Positions 36,855-47,010 of a stretch of 64,000 nucleotides of DNA are shown here, piece by piece. This DNA is from Betaproteobacteria bacterium (GTDB lineage: Bacteria; Pseudomonadota; Gammaproteobacteria; Burkholderiales; Rhodocyclaceae): contig JADJXY010000002.1 of NCBI GenBank assembly GCA_016720065.1, positions 819,001 through 883,000 on the forward strand, written 5' to 3'. Made by a program: the position numbers and the translations under genes. Under the pieces are notes generated by a model. That model made no database searches, was not told the origin of the DNA, and saw only the letters and a list, made by a program, of their open reading frames with translations. Within the stretch, counting starts at the first letter, position 1. Every line of letters begins with the position of its first letter.

Positions 36855-37931
36855 ATGCACAACGAAACCCTAAATCCGGAATCTGTCCCCGTCGATCTGG
36901 CGCGCTTCGCGCCGACTTCAACCCGGGCGACGTCGATCCATCCCCAGGGCACCCTGGTGGATAAGTATGGGCGGCGGATCACCTACGTGCGCCTCTCCAT
37001 CACCGACCGCTGCGATTTCCGCTGCACCTACTGCATGGCTGAGGAAATGACTTTCCTGCCGCGGGCGGAGGTCATGAGCCTGGAGGAATGCCTGCGCCTG
37101 GCCGGTATTTTTGCCGGCCTGGGGGTCAGCAAGCTGCGCATCACCGGGGGAGAGCCCCTGGTGCGCAAGGATGTCCTGTGGCTGATCGAGCGCCTGGGCG
37201 CCCTGCCCGGCCTGGACAATCTGGTCATCACCACCAATGGCTCCCAACTCGACCGCTTTGCTGGGCCACTCAAGGCTGCCGGCGTGCGGCGCATCAATAT
37301 CAGTCTGGACACCCTGAAGCCGGAGCGCTTTCGTGCCATCACCCGCATCGGCGAACTGCACAAGGTGTTGCGGGGCATCGAAGCGGCGCGGACGGCAGGT
37401 TTTAGCCGCACCAAGCTCAATGCGGTCATGATGCGGGGCGTGAACGACGACGAGTTTCCCGATCTGGTGGAATTCGCCCTGGAGCGGGGCCTCGATATTT
37501 CCTTCATCGAGGAAATGCCCCTGGGCGATATCGAGGGCCGCAGCAAGGTCTACATCAGTTCGGACGAAGCCCTGGAACGTCTGGGGCGGCGTTTCCAGTT
37601 GGTGCCTTCGACCGAAAGCAGTGGCGGTCCGGCGCGCTATTGGCGCATCCCCGGCAGCGAAACGCGGCTGGGCTTCATCTCGCCCCACAGCCACAACTTC
37701 TGTGATACCTGCAATCGGGTCCGTATCACGGCCAAGGCCGAGTTGTACCCCTGCCTGGGCCAGAACGATGCCATCAACCTGATGCCGCTGCTGCGCGACC
37801 CCGCCGTGGGGGACGAAGGGGTGCGTCAGGCCATCGTCGATTGCATGGGAATCAAGCCTCTGGGGCACGATTTCACGGCCCAGATGGATGCCCCCAAGGT
37901 CGTCCGTTTCATGTCCATGACCGGCGGTTGA
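36855..37931 (+). CDS. moaA: MoaA, GTP 3',8-cyclase
   Basis: A 358-residue radical SAM enzyme that starts molybdenum-cofactor synthesis from GTP. The N-terminal cluster motif CDFRCTYC (residues about 54-61) binds the SAM cluster; the C-terminal CDTCNRVRITAKAELYPCL holds the substrate cluster, and the conserved Gly-Gly tail is present (MSMTGG). ATG 36855 is used; an upstream in-frame start would add a non-conserved leader. moeA, moaD, moaE and mobB are 20 kb away, so the pathway is split across loci. Confidence 0.95.
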   Translation: MHNETLNPESVPVDLARFAPTSTRATSIHPQGTLVDKYGRRITYVRLSITDRCDFRCTYCMAEEMTFLPRAEVMSLEECLRLAGIFAGLGVSKLRITGGEPLVRKDVLWLIERLGALPGLDNLVITTNGSQLDRFAGPLKAAGVRRINISLDTLKPERFRAITRIGELHKVLRGIEAARTAGFSRTKLNAVMMRGVNDDEFPDLVEFALERGLDISFIEEMPLGDIEGRSKVYISSDEALERLGRRFQLVPSTESSGGPARYWRIPGSETRLGFISPHSHNFCDTCNRVRITAKAELYPCLGQNDAINLMPLLRDPAVGDEGVRQAIVDCMGIKPLGHDFTAQMDAPKVVRFMSMTGG

Positions 37932-37986
37932 AGTCGGTTTCCCTTGCGGCGGTGCAGGCACCGTCGGCAGTCCAGCCAATTCCCGG

Positions 37987-38838
37987 TCAGAACACCGGGA
38001 CTCCCATCGTTTGCAGGGCCCGATTCAGTTGGGCGGAAGCCTTCTCCATCAGGGAAACGGCGTCCCGGTGACGCCCCGCCTGAGCGTGAGCTTCGGCTTC
38101 GGAGCGTAAGCGTCGCGCTTCGGCGGAAAAGCCGTCCACCAGGGCGCGACGGTCGCCTTCCGCCCTGCCCTCGCCGGCCAGCATACCCACCATCATCTGG
38201 CTGCTCTCGAAGCGTTTCTGTTCGTAGGCGTATTCCTCGACCGGACTGGCAAAGCGCAGGGCCATCACCACTTCCTGGCCGGCGCGTAAGCGGGCGAGTT
38301 CGCCGACGGCCAGCTTGTACGCTTCGCCAAGGATACGGTTGGCCTCGGAAAGGCGGGCGGCCCCGGCTTCGCGGCGCGCTTCCGCCGCGTGGGCGTCGAT
38401 CCGTGCGAGGAGGCCCCGGGCCGCCGCCGCCAGCTTGGGATCGGCCAGCAGGTCCTCGATGGAAGCCCGATACGTGGCCACCTGCTCCACCAGATTTTGG
38501 TGGGCGAGGGCCAGAGCGCTGTCGGGAAGCGAGGTCTCCGCAACTGGCCGGCGAGCCGCGGCAGATGAACGTAAGACTTCATCCAGGGTGCGGGCGGCGT
38601 CGTCAGGGCGATTGGCCGCCAGCGCCTCGCGGGCGCTCGTCAGAGCCTTGCCCCCGCGCTCTGCCATGCCGCCGGTGTCCGCTTTGGCCGAGGGCGACGC
38701 AAGCAGCATTTCCAGCAGGCGCATCTTCTGTTCCACCAGTTTGCGGGATTCGTCACCTGCCTGGCTTTGGGCGGCGGTTGCCAAGGCCGAGCAGGCCAGC
38801 ACCAAGCCGTACCGGATGATCCACATTCCGCGCTTCAT
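37987..38838 (-). CDS. Hypothetical secreted helical protein
   Basis: A 283-residue protein with a signal peptide (WIIRYGLVLACSALATAAQSQA) and an almost wholly helical, alanine- and arginine-rich mature part with TPR-like segments (ALTSAREALAANRPDDAARTLDEVL, RLSEANRILGEAYKLAVGELARL, AGRHRDAVSLMEKASAQLNRAL). I do not recognise the family. It is probably periplasmic. The gene lies between moaA and typA and appears to be monocistronic. Confidence 0.6.
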   Translation of the reverse strand: MKRGMWIIRYGLVLACSALATAAQSQAGDESRKLVEQKMRLLEMLLASPSAKADTGGMAERGGKALTSAREALAANRPDDAARTLDEVLRSSAAARRPVAETSLPDSALALAHQNLVEQVATYRASIEDLLADPKLAAAARGLLARIDAHAAEARREAGAARLSEANRILGEAYKLAVGELARLRAGQEVVMALRFASPVEEYAYEQKRFESSQMMVGMLAGEGRAEGDRRALVDGFSAEARRLRSEAEAHAQAGRHRDAVSLMEKASAQLNRALQTMGVPVF

Positions 38839-38878
38839 CGCTTGCCCCTTCGCCGAGATGGTGGCGAAAAAGCAAGAA

Positions 38879-38899
38879 TCAGGCCTTTGGGAGGCCTGA
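38879..38899 (-). terminator. Possible terminator of typA
   Basis: The stem TCAGGCCT / AGGCCTGA with a 5-base loop is followed on the minus strand by TTCTTGCTTTTT. It lies about 75 bases after the typA stop. Confidence 0.5.
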
Positions 38900-38971
38900 A
38901 TGAACCGTTTCAGCTGCTAAAGCGCCCTGCACGGCTTTCACGGCAGACTGGCAGAACGTGCCCCGCGAAGG

Positions 38972-40816
<1,845 letters not shown>

Positions 40817-41005
40817 GGGCGGGGCCTGAAAATTCAAAACCTGCGATTCTACCATGTGGTGTTGCAGCGCAGCAGGGTGAATCCGAATGGAGGACAGATC
40901 GGTGGCGTTTTTCCAGGAAGACACCGCCCCGAGGAACGGCCATGATGCGAGACTGTCAATTGGGGCACAATTCGCCTGGCCATCCTGGAGGCATACCACT
41001 TCAAA

Positions 41006-41818
41006 ATGAAAACCGACCTGCCTAACTTTGCCTTGCTGATCGATGCCGACAACGACACACCGAACATCGTCGCCCCGATCATTGAGGAAATCACGCGCGA
41101 CGCGCGCCTATCGGTACGCCGCGTCTACGGTGACTTCACCACGCCACAGCTCGCGAAGTGGCGCGAAAGTCTCTCCCGTCACGGCATCCACCCGATCCAG
41201 CAATTCCGCAATACCGTCGGCAAGAACGCGAGCGACAGCGCATTGATCATCGATGCGATGGATCTGCTGCATGGCCGGCGACTGGACGGATTCTGCCTGG
41301 TCAGTAGCGACGGCGATTTCACCCGCCTCGCCACCCGTATTCGCGAAGATGGCCTCACCGTCATAGGCTGCGGCCGCACGCATGCACCGAAATCATTCGT
41401 CAGCGCCTGCGAGCGCTATATCTACGTCGAGAATTTGAGCTTCATCCCAGAAGTGAAATCCGCTGCAGAGGAAGCTGCCATTCCGCCATCTGACGCACTC
41501 CAGAACCCCAAAAAGGGCTCATCGCCTGGTGCAAAAACCCATCCTCCCGCAACCGAGGCCCCAGCCCCTGAGTTGCCTGTGCTAAGAAAACTGCTACAGC
41601 GCGCCTACACCAATGTTGCCGACGAAGATGGCTGGGCGCTTGTTTCCCGCATCGCCGTCTACTTGCGCGCCAATCACAGCGATTTCGACCCGCGCAGCCA
41701 TGGGGCCGCCAATTTCATCAAGCTGCTGCAAGCCTGTGGCGGCTTTGAGCTCAAGCAGCGCCAGCAAGGCAATGGCACCGCCCATTTCTGCCGTCCGGCC
41801 CCCGTTTCTGCACTCTAG
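41006..41818 (+). CDS. NYN-domain nuclease-like protein with C-terminal OST-HTH/LOTUS domain
   Basis: A 270-residue two-domain protein. Residues 1-150 are a NYN/PIN-like nuclease domain with the acidic residues of the active site: LLIDADND, SDSALIIDAMDLL and LVSSDGDFTRLA. After a proline-rich linker, residues about 195-265 form an OST-HTH (LOTUS) domain (PVLRKLLQRAYTNVADEDGWALVSRIA, GAANFIKLLQACGGFEL), a module that binds RNA, often G-quadruplex. It is likely an RNA nuclease or RNA-binding protein. It is a single gene, convergent with vapC. Confidence 0.85.
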   Translation: MKTDLPNFALLIDADNDTPNIVAPIIEEITRDARLSVRRVYGDFTTPQLAKWRESLSRHGIHPIQQFRNTVGKNASDSALIIDAMDLLHGRRLDGFCLVSSDGDFTRLATRIREDGLTVIGCGRTHAPKSFVSACERYIYVENLSFIPEVKSAAEEAAIPPSDALQNPKKGSSPGAKTHPPATEAPAPELPVLRKLLQRAYTNVADEDGWALVSRIAVYLRANHSDFDPRSHGAANFIKLLQACGGFELKQRQQGNGTAHFCRPAPVSAL

Positions 41819-41830
41819 ACCGCCATCCCC

Positions 41831-42238
41831 TCACCCCACCCAGTCCACCAAGCGCAGGCCGGCGACCCGCTCGAATTCGCGCGTGTTGTGCGTCACCAGT
41901 GTGGCGTCCTCTGCCAGGGCATGGCAGGCGATCCACAGATCGTTGGCGCCGATTGGCGTGCCGGCGTCCTTGAGGCGGGTGAATTGCTCGGCGTAATGAC
42001 GGCAGATGGCCGGCCCCGCCGGGTAGAGCACTGGAACTTGTCGAGCCAGGACATCCAGGCGGCGGTGCACTTCGGGCTTGCGGCTGCTGCGTTCGGCCCC
42101 CTTGAGCAATTCGGCCCAGGTCACGAAGGACATGTGCAGCGTGTCGTCGTCAGCCAGCGTATCCACGCGCTGGGCAATTTCCGGTGGCCTGTGCTTGATC
42201 AGGTAGATCAGGATATTGGTGTCAAGCAGGTAATTCAC
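41831..42238 (-). CDS. vapC: VapC-type PIN-domain toxin
   Basis: A 135-residue PIN-domain ribonuclease. The acidic residues sit where expected: YLLDTNILIYLIK (Asp6), SFVTWAELLKGAE (Glu about 43), IGANDLWIACHALAEDATLVTHNTREF (Asp residues about 99 and 117 region). VapC toxins cleave initiator tRNA or rRNA. The start is GTG at 42238, overlapping the stop of the antitoxin gene, as usual for vapBC. Confidence 0.92.
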   Translation of the reverse strand: MNYLLDTNILIYLIKHRPPEIAQRVDTLADDDTLHMSFVTWAELLKGAERSSRKPEVHRRLDVLARQVPVLYPAGPAICRHYAEQFTRLKDAGTPIGANDLWIACHALAEDATLVTHNTREFERVAGLRLVDWVG

Positions 42239-42489
42239 AGGGATTCCCTGTCCTGCATGGCCTGAGGAGTCTGCTGCTCGGCCTCCAGAGCCGCGACGAA
42301 GTCAGCGTCGAAGCCCCGCAGCGCTTGCAGTAACGCCGTGCCCCGTTCGGCCCGCAGGGGGTGGAGCACCAGGTCGCCTTGCTCGTTGCGAAAGATATGC
42401 ACCCGGTCCGTGTCGAGGCGCAACTCAGCAGGGATACGAACGGCTTGACTGTTGCCGTTCATGAAAACGCGCGTCGTAAGGGGATCCAT
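42235..42489 (-). CDS. vapB: VapB-type antitoxin
   Basis: An 84-residue protein with an AbrB/SpoVT-like DNA-binding N terminus (TTRVFMNGNSQAVRIPAELRL) and a C-terminal tail (FDADFVAALEAEQQ) that would occupy the toxin active site. It neutralises VapC and usually represses its own operon. ATG 42489 matches the start of the AbrB fold; a longer upstream frame is not conserved. Confidence 0.9.
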   Translation of the reverse strand: MDPLTTRVFMNGNSQAVRIPAELRLDTDRVHIFRNEQGDLVLHPLRAERGTALLQALRGFDADFVAALEAEQQTPQAMQDRESL

Positions 42490-42569
42490 TGGGGCTCCGT
42501 GTATGTACGATTGTGTACCTATTCTAAGCGGAGCCGGGCGGCTCTGGCAAGCCAGCGACTCCCGTCCGT

Positions 42570-42962
42570 TCAATCCGGCTTATTGCGCATGAAATCAGCG
42601 GTCTGGAAGAAATTCTGCAGGAGTTTCTGGCGCAAGCCTTCCTCGATGCCGACCTCCTCCATGGCCAGGACCATGCATGCCACCCACTGGTCGCGTTCCT
42701 TGCTGCCGATGGCGAAAGGTGTATGGCGTGCCCGCAGGCGGGGATGGCCGAATTTTTCCACGAAGAGGTTCGGTCCGCCCATCCAGCCGGAAAGGAACAT
42801 GAACAGCTTGTCCCGGGACGACGTCAGGTCGTCAGGATGCAGGGCGCGCAATTCCCGGAACTGGGGAACGGATTCCATCAATTGGTAAAAACGCTCGGTG
42901 AGGCGCGCGACGCCGGCTTCGCCGCCGATCAGGTCGTAGGTGGTGGTACGGGGAGTGGTCAT
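42570..42962 (-). CDS. Group II truncated haemoglobin
   Basis: A 130-residue globin of the 2-on-2 group II type (TYDLIGGEAGVARLTERFYQLM, DLTSSRDKLFMFLSGWMGGP, EKFGHPRLRARHTPFAIGSKERDQWVACM). The proximal histidine is expected in the HPRLRARH segment, and the F-G loop and tryptophan of group II are present. Such proteins bind O2 or NO and help with oxygen delivery or nitric oxide detoxification. Monocistronic, downstream of vapBC's promoter side but on the same strand. Confidence 0.88.
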   Translation of the reverse strand: MTTPRTTTYDLIGGEAGVARLTERFYQLMESVPQFRELRALHPDDLTSSRDKLFMFLSGWMGGPNLFVEKFGHPRLRARHTPFAIGSKERDQWVACMVLAMEEVGIEEGLRQKLLQNFFQTADFMRNKPD

Positions 42963-43053
42963 CAGGAAAAATCCAGGGCTGGGGGTCGGGGGAGTTTACC
43001 GCGTCCCGCGCTGGGTGCTAGATTGCCCTGCACCGCCACCCCCGGAGATTGCC

Positions 43054-43437
43054 ATGACCGCCGCCCGACTCATCGGTTTGCTCGTCTTCCTGATCGGCGT
43101 CCTGTCCGGCGCACTGCTGGTCGCCCTGCCCTTCGTCGCCGCCGTCGAAGCCGATCCGCTCGTGATGGGCCTCCTCTTTACGGTCTGCCTGGCCTTCGGG
43201 CTGCCGCTCTACGCCTCCGGCAGCGGCCGGGTCGAAGCGCTGCGTATCGCGGCGGCGGCGCTTCTCGGGCTGGGCGTGTTTTCCTTGCTCGGAATTTTCG
43301 TGGACGGGACGGGACTCCTGGCCGCCCTGCGGCCCCTCTACGTGCTGTGGCTGATGGTTCCCGCCGGGCTGCTGGGCGGCCTGCTCCTCAACTATTTCGC
43401 GGGTGCCCTGGAGCGCGTCGATCCTGCGCCCCGCTGA
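43054..43437 (+). CDS. Small hypothetical membrane protein
   Basis: A 127-residue protein with four predicted membrane helices (LIGLLVFLIGVLSGALLVAL, VMGLLFTVCLAFGLPLYA, IAAAALLGLGVFSLLGIFV, LYVLWLMVPAGLLGGLLLNY). No family recognised. ATG 43054 has GGAG eight bases upstream. The last 46 bases overlap the 3' end of the convergent YgiQ-type gene. Confidence 0.65.
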   Translation: MTAARLIGLLVFLIGVLSGALLVALPFVAAVEADPLVMGLLFTVCLAFGLPLYASGSGRVEALRIAAAALLGLGVFSLLGIFVDGTGLLAALRPLYVLWLMVPAGLLGGLLLNYFAGALERVDPAPR

Positions 43438-45524
43438 GGCCTGACGGGCGTCGTGCGGCCTGCGGGCAGGCCCGTCCCTGCCGGCTGCCAGGCCGGGATC
43501 AAGTGCTTCTTGCCGTTGCCGATGAGGTCGGCCCGCCCCATGGCCTTGAGGGCGTCACGCAGGAGGGGCCAGTTTTCCGCATCGTGGTAGCGCAGGAAGG
43601 CCTTGTGCAGCTTCCTTTGGCGGGCGTTGCGCACGGCGCCGACGCTTTCCCCGCCCTGGCGCTGCAGCTTTTTCAGCGGGTTGCGCTCGGTGTGGTACAT
43701 GGTGGTGGCCAGCGCCATGGGCGTGGGCAGGAAGGTCTGCACCTGGTCCAGGCGGAAGTTGTTGCGCTTCAACCATAGCGCCAGGTTGAGCATGTCCTCG
43801 TCGGTGGTTCCCGGGTGGGCGGCGATGAAATAGGGGATCAGGTACTGTTCCTTGCCCGCCTCCCGCGAGAAACGCTCGAAAAGCTGCTTGAAGCGGTCGT
43901 AGGCGCCGATGCCCGGCTTCATCATCTTGGACAGGGGCCCGGCCTCGGTGTGCTCCGGCGCGATCTTGAGATAGCCGCCCACGTGGTGGGTGACCAGCTC
44001 CCGGATGTACTCCGGCGAGCGCACGGCCAGGTCGTAACGCAGGCCGGAGCCGATCAGTACCTTCTTCACCCCCGGCAGGCTGCGGGCCTTGCGGTAGAGC
44101 GATATCAAGGGATCGTGGTCGGTCCCCATGTTCTCGCAGATGTCGGGGTAGACGCAGGAGAGCCGGCGGCAGGCGGCCTCGATCTTCTCGTCCTTGCACT
44201 TCAGGTGGTACATGTTGGCCGTAGGGCCGCCCAGGTCGGAGACGATGCCGGTGAAACCCGGCGTCTTGTCCCGCATTTCCTCGATTTCGCGCAGCACGGA
44301 CGCTTCCGAACGGCTCTGGATGATGCGCCCCTCGTGTTCGGTGATGGAGCAGAAGGTGCAGCCTCCGAAGCAGCCGCGCATGATATTGACCGAAAAGCGG
44401 ATCATCTCCCAGGCTGGAATCTTGGCCTCGCCGTAGGCCGGATGGGGGCGGCGGGCGTAGGGCAGCTCGTACACCCGGTCCAGTTCCTCGGTGGTCAGCG
44501 GGATTGGGGGTGGATTGAGCCAGACATCCCGCTCCCCGTGGGCCTGCACCAGGGCCCGGGCGTTGCCGGGGTTGGATTCCAGATGGAAGGTGCGGGAGGC
44601 GTGGGCGTAGAGGACGGGGTCGTCTTTCACCGCCTCGTAGGACGGCAGGCGCACGACCGTATGGGCACGGCGGTCGCGGCGGGCGGCCAGGCGCTGGTCG
44701 CGGCTCATGAGCCGCACCACCTGGGCTTGTCCGGCATCCGCCGGAGCTGACGTGGCGGGCGTCATGGCGTAGGGGTCGGGGTGATGGCCCACCGGTCCCG
44801 GCGCGTCGACCGCCGTGGAGTCCAGTTCCTCCCATTCGTCGCAAGGCCGCCAGCCCGGCCGCACCATGAAGGCCGTGCCGCGGATGTCGCGTAACTGTTC
44901 GATGGCCTCGCCCTTGGCCAGACGATGGGCCACCTCCACCAGCGCCCGCTCGGCATTGCCGAACAGCAGCAGGTCGGCCTTGGCGTCCGGCAGCACGGAA
45001 CGGCGCACCTTGTCCGACCAGTAGTCGTAGTGGGCGATGCGGCGCAGGCTGGCCTCGATGGAGCCGATCACCACCGGCGTGCCGTAAAAGGCCTCGCGGC
45101 AGCGCTGGGCATAGACCGTCACCGCCCGGTCGGGGCGCTTGTTGGCCTCGGCGTTGGGGGTGTAGGCGTCGTCGGTGCGGATCTTGCGGTCGGAGGTGTA
45201 GCGATTGACCATGGAATCCATATTGCCGGCGGTCACCCCGAAGAACAGATTGGGCTTGCCCAGGCGCTTGAAATCCGCCGCCGAGTGCCAGTCCGGCTGG
45301 CTGATGATGCCCACCCGGAAGCCTTGAGCCTCCAGCAGCCGCCCCACCAGGGCCATGCCGAAGCTGGGATGGTCGATATAGGCATCGCCGGTCACCAGGA
45401 TGACGTCGCAGGAATCCCAGCCCAAAGCCTCCATTTCCGCCCGGCTCATGGGCAGGAAGGGCGCCGGACCGAAGCGGTGCGCCCAGAATTTGCGGTAGGA
45501 GAAAAGCGGTGCGGGGAATGGCAT
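43392..45524 (-). CDS. YgiQ-family (UPF0313) radical SAM protein
   Basis: A 710-residue protein with the YgiQ arrangement: an N-terminal domain (GWDSCDVILVTGDAYIDHPSFGMALVGR), then a radical SAM domain with the cluster motif MRGCFGGCTFC (about residue 370), and conserved pieces VSDLGGPTANMYHLKC, LIGSGLRYDLA and GGYLKIAPEHTE. Members of this family have no settled reaction. ATG 45524 matches the conserved start. The C-terminal tail (AWQPAGTGLPAGRT) is proline- and arginine-rich and overlaps the convergent gene. Confidence 0.88.
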   Translation of the reverse strand: MPFPAPLFSYRKFWAHRFGPAPFLPMSRAEMEALGWDSCDVILVTGDAYIDHPSFGMALVGRLLEAQGFRVGIISQPDWHSAADFKRLGKPNLFFGVTAGNMDSMVNRYTSDRKIRTDDAYTPNAEANKRPDRAVTVYAQRCREAFYGTPVVIGSIEASLRRIAHYDYWSDKVRRSVLPDAKADLLLFGNAERALVEVAHRLAKGEAIEQLRDIRGTAFMVRPGWRPCDEWEELDSTAVDAPGPVGHHPDPYAMTPATSAPADAGQAQVVRLMSRDQRLAARRDRRAHTVVRLPSYEAVKDDPVLYAHASRTFHLESNPGNARALVQAHGERDVWLNPPPIPLTTEELDRVYELPYARRPHPAYGEAKIPAWEMIRFSVNIMRGCFGGCTFCSITEHEGRIIQSRSEASVLREIEEMRDKTPGFTGIVSDLGGPTANMYHLKCKDEKIEAACRRLSCVYPDICENMGTDHDPLISLYRKARSLPGVKKVLIGSGLRYDLAVRSPEYIRELVTHHVGGYLKIAPEHTEAGPLSKMMKPGIGAYDRFKQLFERFSREAGKEQYLIPYFIAAHPGTTDEDMLNLALWLKRNNFRLDQVQTFLPTPMALATTMYHTERNPLKKLQRQGGESVGAVRNARQRKLHKAFLRYHDAENWPLLRDALKAMGRADLIGNGKKHLIPAWQPAGTGLPAGRTTPVRPQRGAGSTRSRAPAK

Positions 45525-45685
45525 GGACCGACGACTCGGCGTTGCGGGGCGCCATTTTCGCACGTCCGCCCCCTTTCCGCCCGGCGGGCCCCTTGGCATA
45601 ATCGGCCAACCTTCTTTTGGCCAGCCCCCATGCTCCTGCACCCGTATTCCCGCCTGTCGTGGCGAACTTTCCCGAGCGATCGGCC

Positions 45686-46051
45686 ATGAGCGAGGCCAGG
45701 ATTGCCCTGCTGCCCGTCCGCGTCGTGGCCGGCGTCACGGTCGCCTCGCCCCAGGGGCGTATCGACCACGCCAGCGCGCCGCGCCTCGACGCCAGCCTGG
45801 AACCGCTCCTCAAGGGCTGCCGGGCGGGGGGGCCGCCCCTGCTGCTCGATCTTTCCGGAGTCGAGTACATCAGCAGTATGGGGCTGCGGGTCCTGGTGGT
45901 CGCTTCCCGCACGGCCAATGCCCAGGGGGGAAAGTTTGCCGTGGCCGCCTTGCAGCCCCTGGTGCAGGAAGTCTTCTCCATCGCCCGCCTCAACCTGATG
46001 ATGCCCTGCTACCTGGACGTCGACACGGGCTGCGCCCAATTGAGCGCATGA
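45686..46051 (+). CDS. STAS-domain anti-sigma-factor antagonist
   Basis: A 121-residue SpoIIAA/RsbV-like protein: strand GRIDHASAPRLDASLEPLL, then PPLLLDLSGVEYISSMGLRVLVVASR with the phosphorylatable serine in ISSMGLR (about residue 60). Dephosphorylated, it would bind the RsbW-like kinase and release that kinase's target. It starts an operon with the metallo-beta-lactamase-fold and PP2C phosphatase genes (ATGA overlap), and the kinase lies 4 kb downstream. Confidence 0.85.
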   Translation: MSEARIALLPVRVVAGVTVASPQGRIDHASAPRLDASLEPLLKGCRAGGPPLLLDLSGVEYISSMGLRVLVVASRTANAQGGKFAVAALQPLVQEVFSIARLNLMMPCYLDVDTGCAQLSA

Positions 46052-47010
46052 TGCGGGTCGTCTTCTGGGGGACACGGGGCTCCATGCCCGTCGCACTCAC
46101 CGCCGCCGACCTGCGGGCCAAGATCATCGCCGCACTCATCGCCGCCCGGGGTCGCGATCTGCCGGATACGGCCGCGGTTTCAGCCTTCGTCGATAGCCTG
46201 CCCTTCGCCACCGCCGGCACCTTTGGCGGCCACTCGTCCTGCGTCGAAATCGTGGGCGGGGGCGCCGAGCACATCGTCTGCGACCTGGGCAGCGGCGTCC
46301 GGCCCCTGGGTCAGTCCAAAATGGCCACCTATGGTGCAGCGCGGCCTCAGCTCTACCACATCTTCCTGTCCCACCTGCACTGGGATCACCTGATGGGCTT
46401 TCCCTTCTTCGCCCCGGCCTACATTCCGGGCAACCGCATCGTCATCCACGGCTGCCATGCGGAAATGGAGGAAGCGGTGCGCCTGCAGTTCGCCCAGCCC
46501 TGTTTCCCGGTCGGATTCGAGACCCTGGGCGCCACCATCGAATTCGACACCCTGCTTCCCGACCAGGCGCACCAGATCGCCGGCTTCAACGTGACCCCCA
46601 AGCGCCAGCTCCACGGCGGCGATTCCTATGGCTACCGCTTCGAGCGTTTCGGCCAGGCCGTGGTGTATTCGACCGATTCCGAGCACAAACTGGAAGACGC
46701 CGCGGAACGCCAGGGGTTCGTCGATTTCTTCCGCGGGGCCGATCTGGTGGTCTTTGACGCCATGTATTCCCTGGCCGAGGCCGCCTCGGTCAAGGCCGAC
46801 TGGGGGCATTCGAGCAACGTGGTCGGGGTGGAGCTCTGTCTCGCGGCCGGCGTCCGCCGCCTCGCCCTCTTCCACCACGAGCCGATCCACGACGACACCC
46901 GTCTGCAGAAACTCCTGGCCGAGACCCGGCGTTTCGAGGAAATCACCCGGGAAGACCGCCGGCCCCTGGAAGTGCTGTCCGCCTACGATGGGCTGACGGT
47001 GGAGCTGTGA
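46048..47010 (+). CDS. Metallo-beta-lactamase-fold hydrolase
   Basis: A 320-residue MBL-fold protein. The metal-binding signature HLHWDH (in FLSHLHWDHLMGFPFF), the opening strand VVFWGTRGSMP, the GGHSSCVEI segment, and later histidine/aspartate ligands (VYSTDSEH, VVFDAMYS, FHHEPIHDD) are present. The layout resembles phosphodiesterase or nucleotidase members rather than lactamases. It is coupled on both sides to signalling genes (STAS protein before, PP2C phosphatase after), so a second-messenger or signalling role is plausible, but this is only inferred. Confidence 0.78.
   Translation: MMRVVFWGTRGSMPVALTAADLRAKIIAALIAARGRDLPDTAAVSAFVDSLPFATAGTFGGHSSCVEIVGGGAEHIVCDLGSGVRPLGQSKMATYGAARPQLYHIFLSHLHWDHLMGFPFFAPAYIPGNRIVIHGCHAEMEEAVRLQFAQPCFPVGFETLGATIEFDTLLPDQAHQIAGFNVTPKRQLHGGDSYGYRFERFGQAVVYSTDSEHKLEDAAERQGFVDFFRGADLVVFDAMYSLAEAASVKADWGHSSNVVGVELCLAAGVRRLALFHHEPIHDDTRLQKLLAETRRFEEITREDRRPLEVLSAYDGLTVEL

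Noticed and set aside
42940..43053. Extended upstream start for the small membrane protein
   Set aside because: The leader is proline-rich, not hydrophobic, and the ribosome site is at the later ATG.
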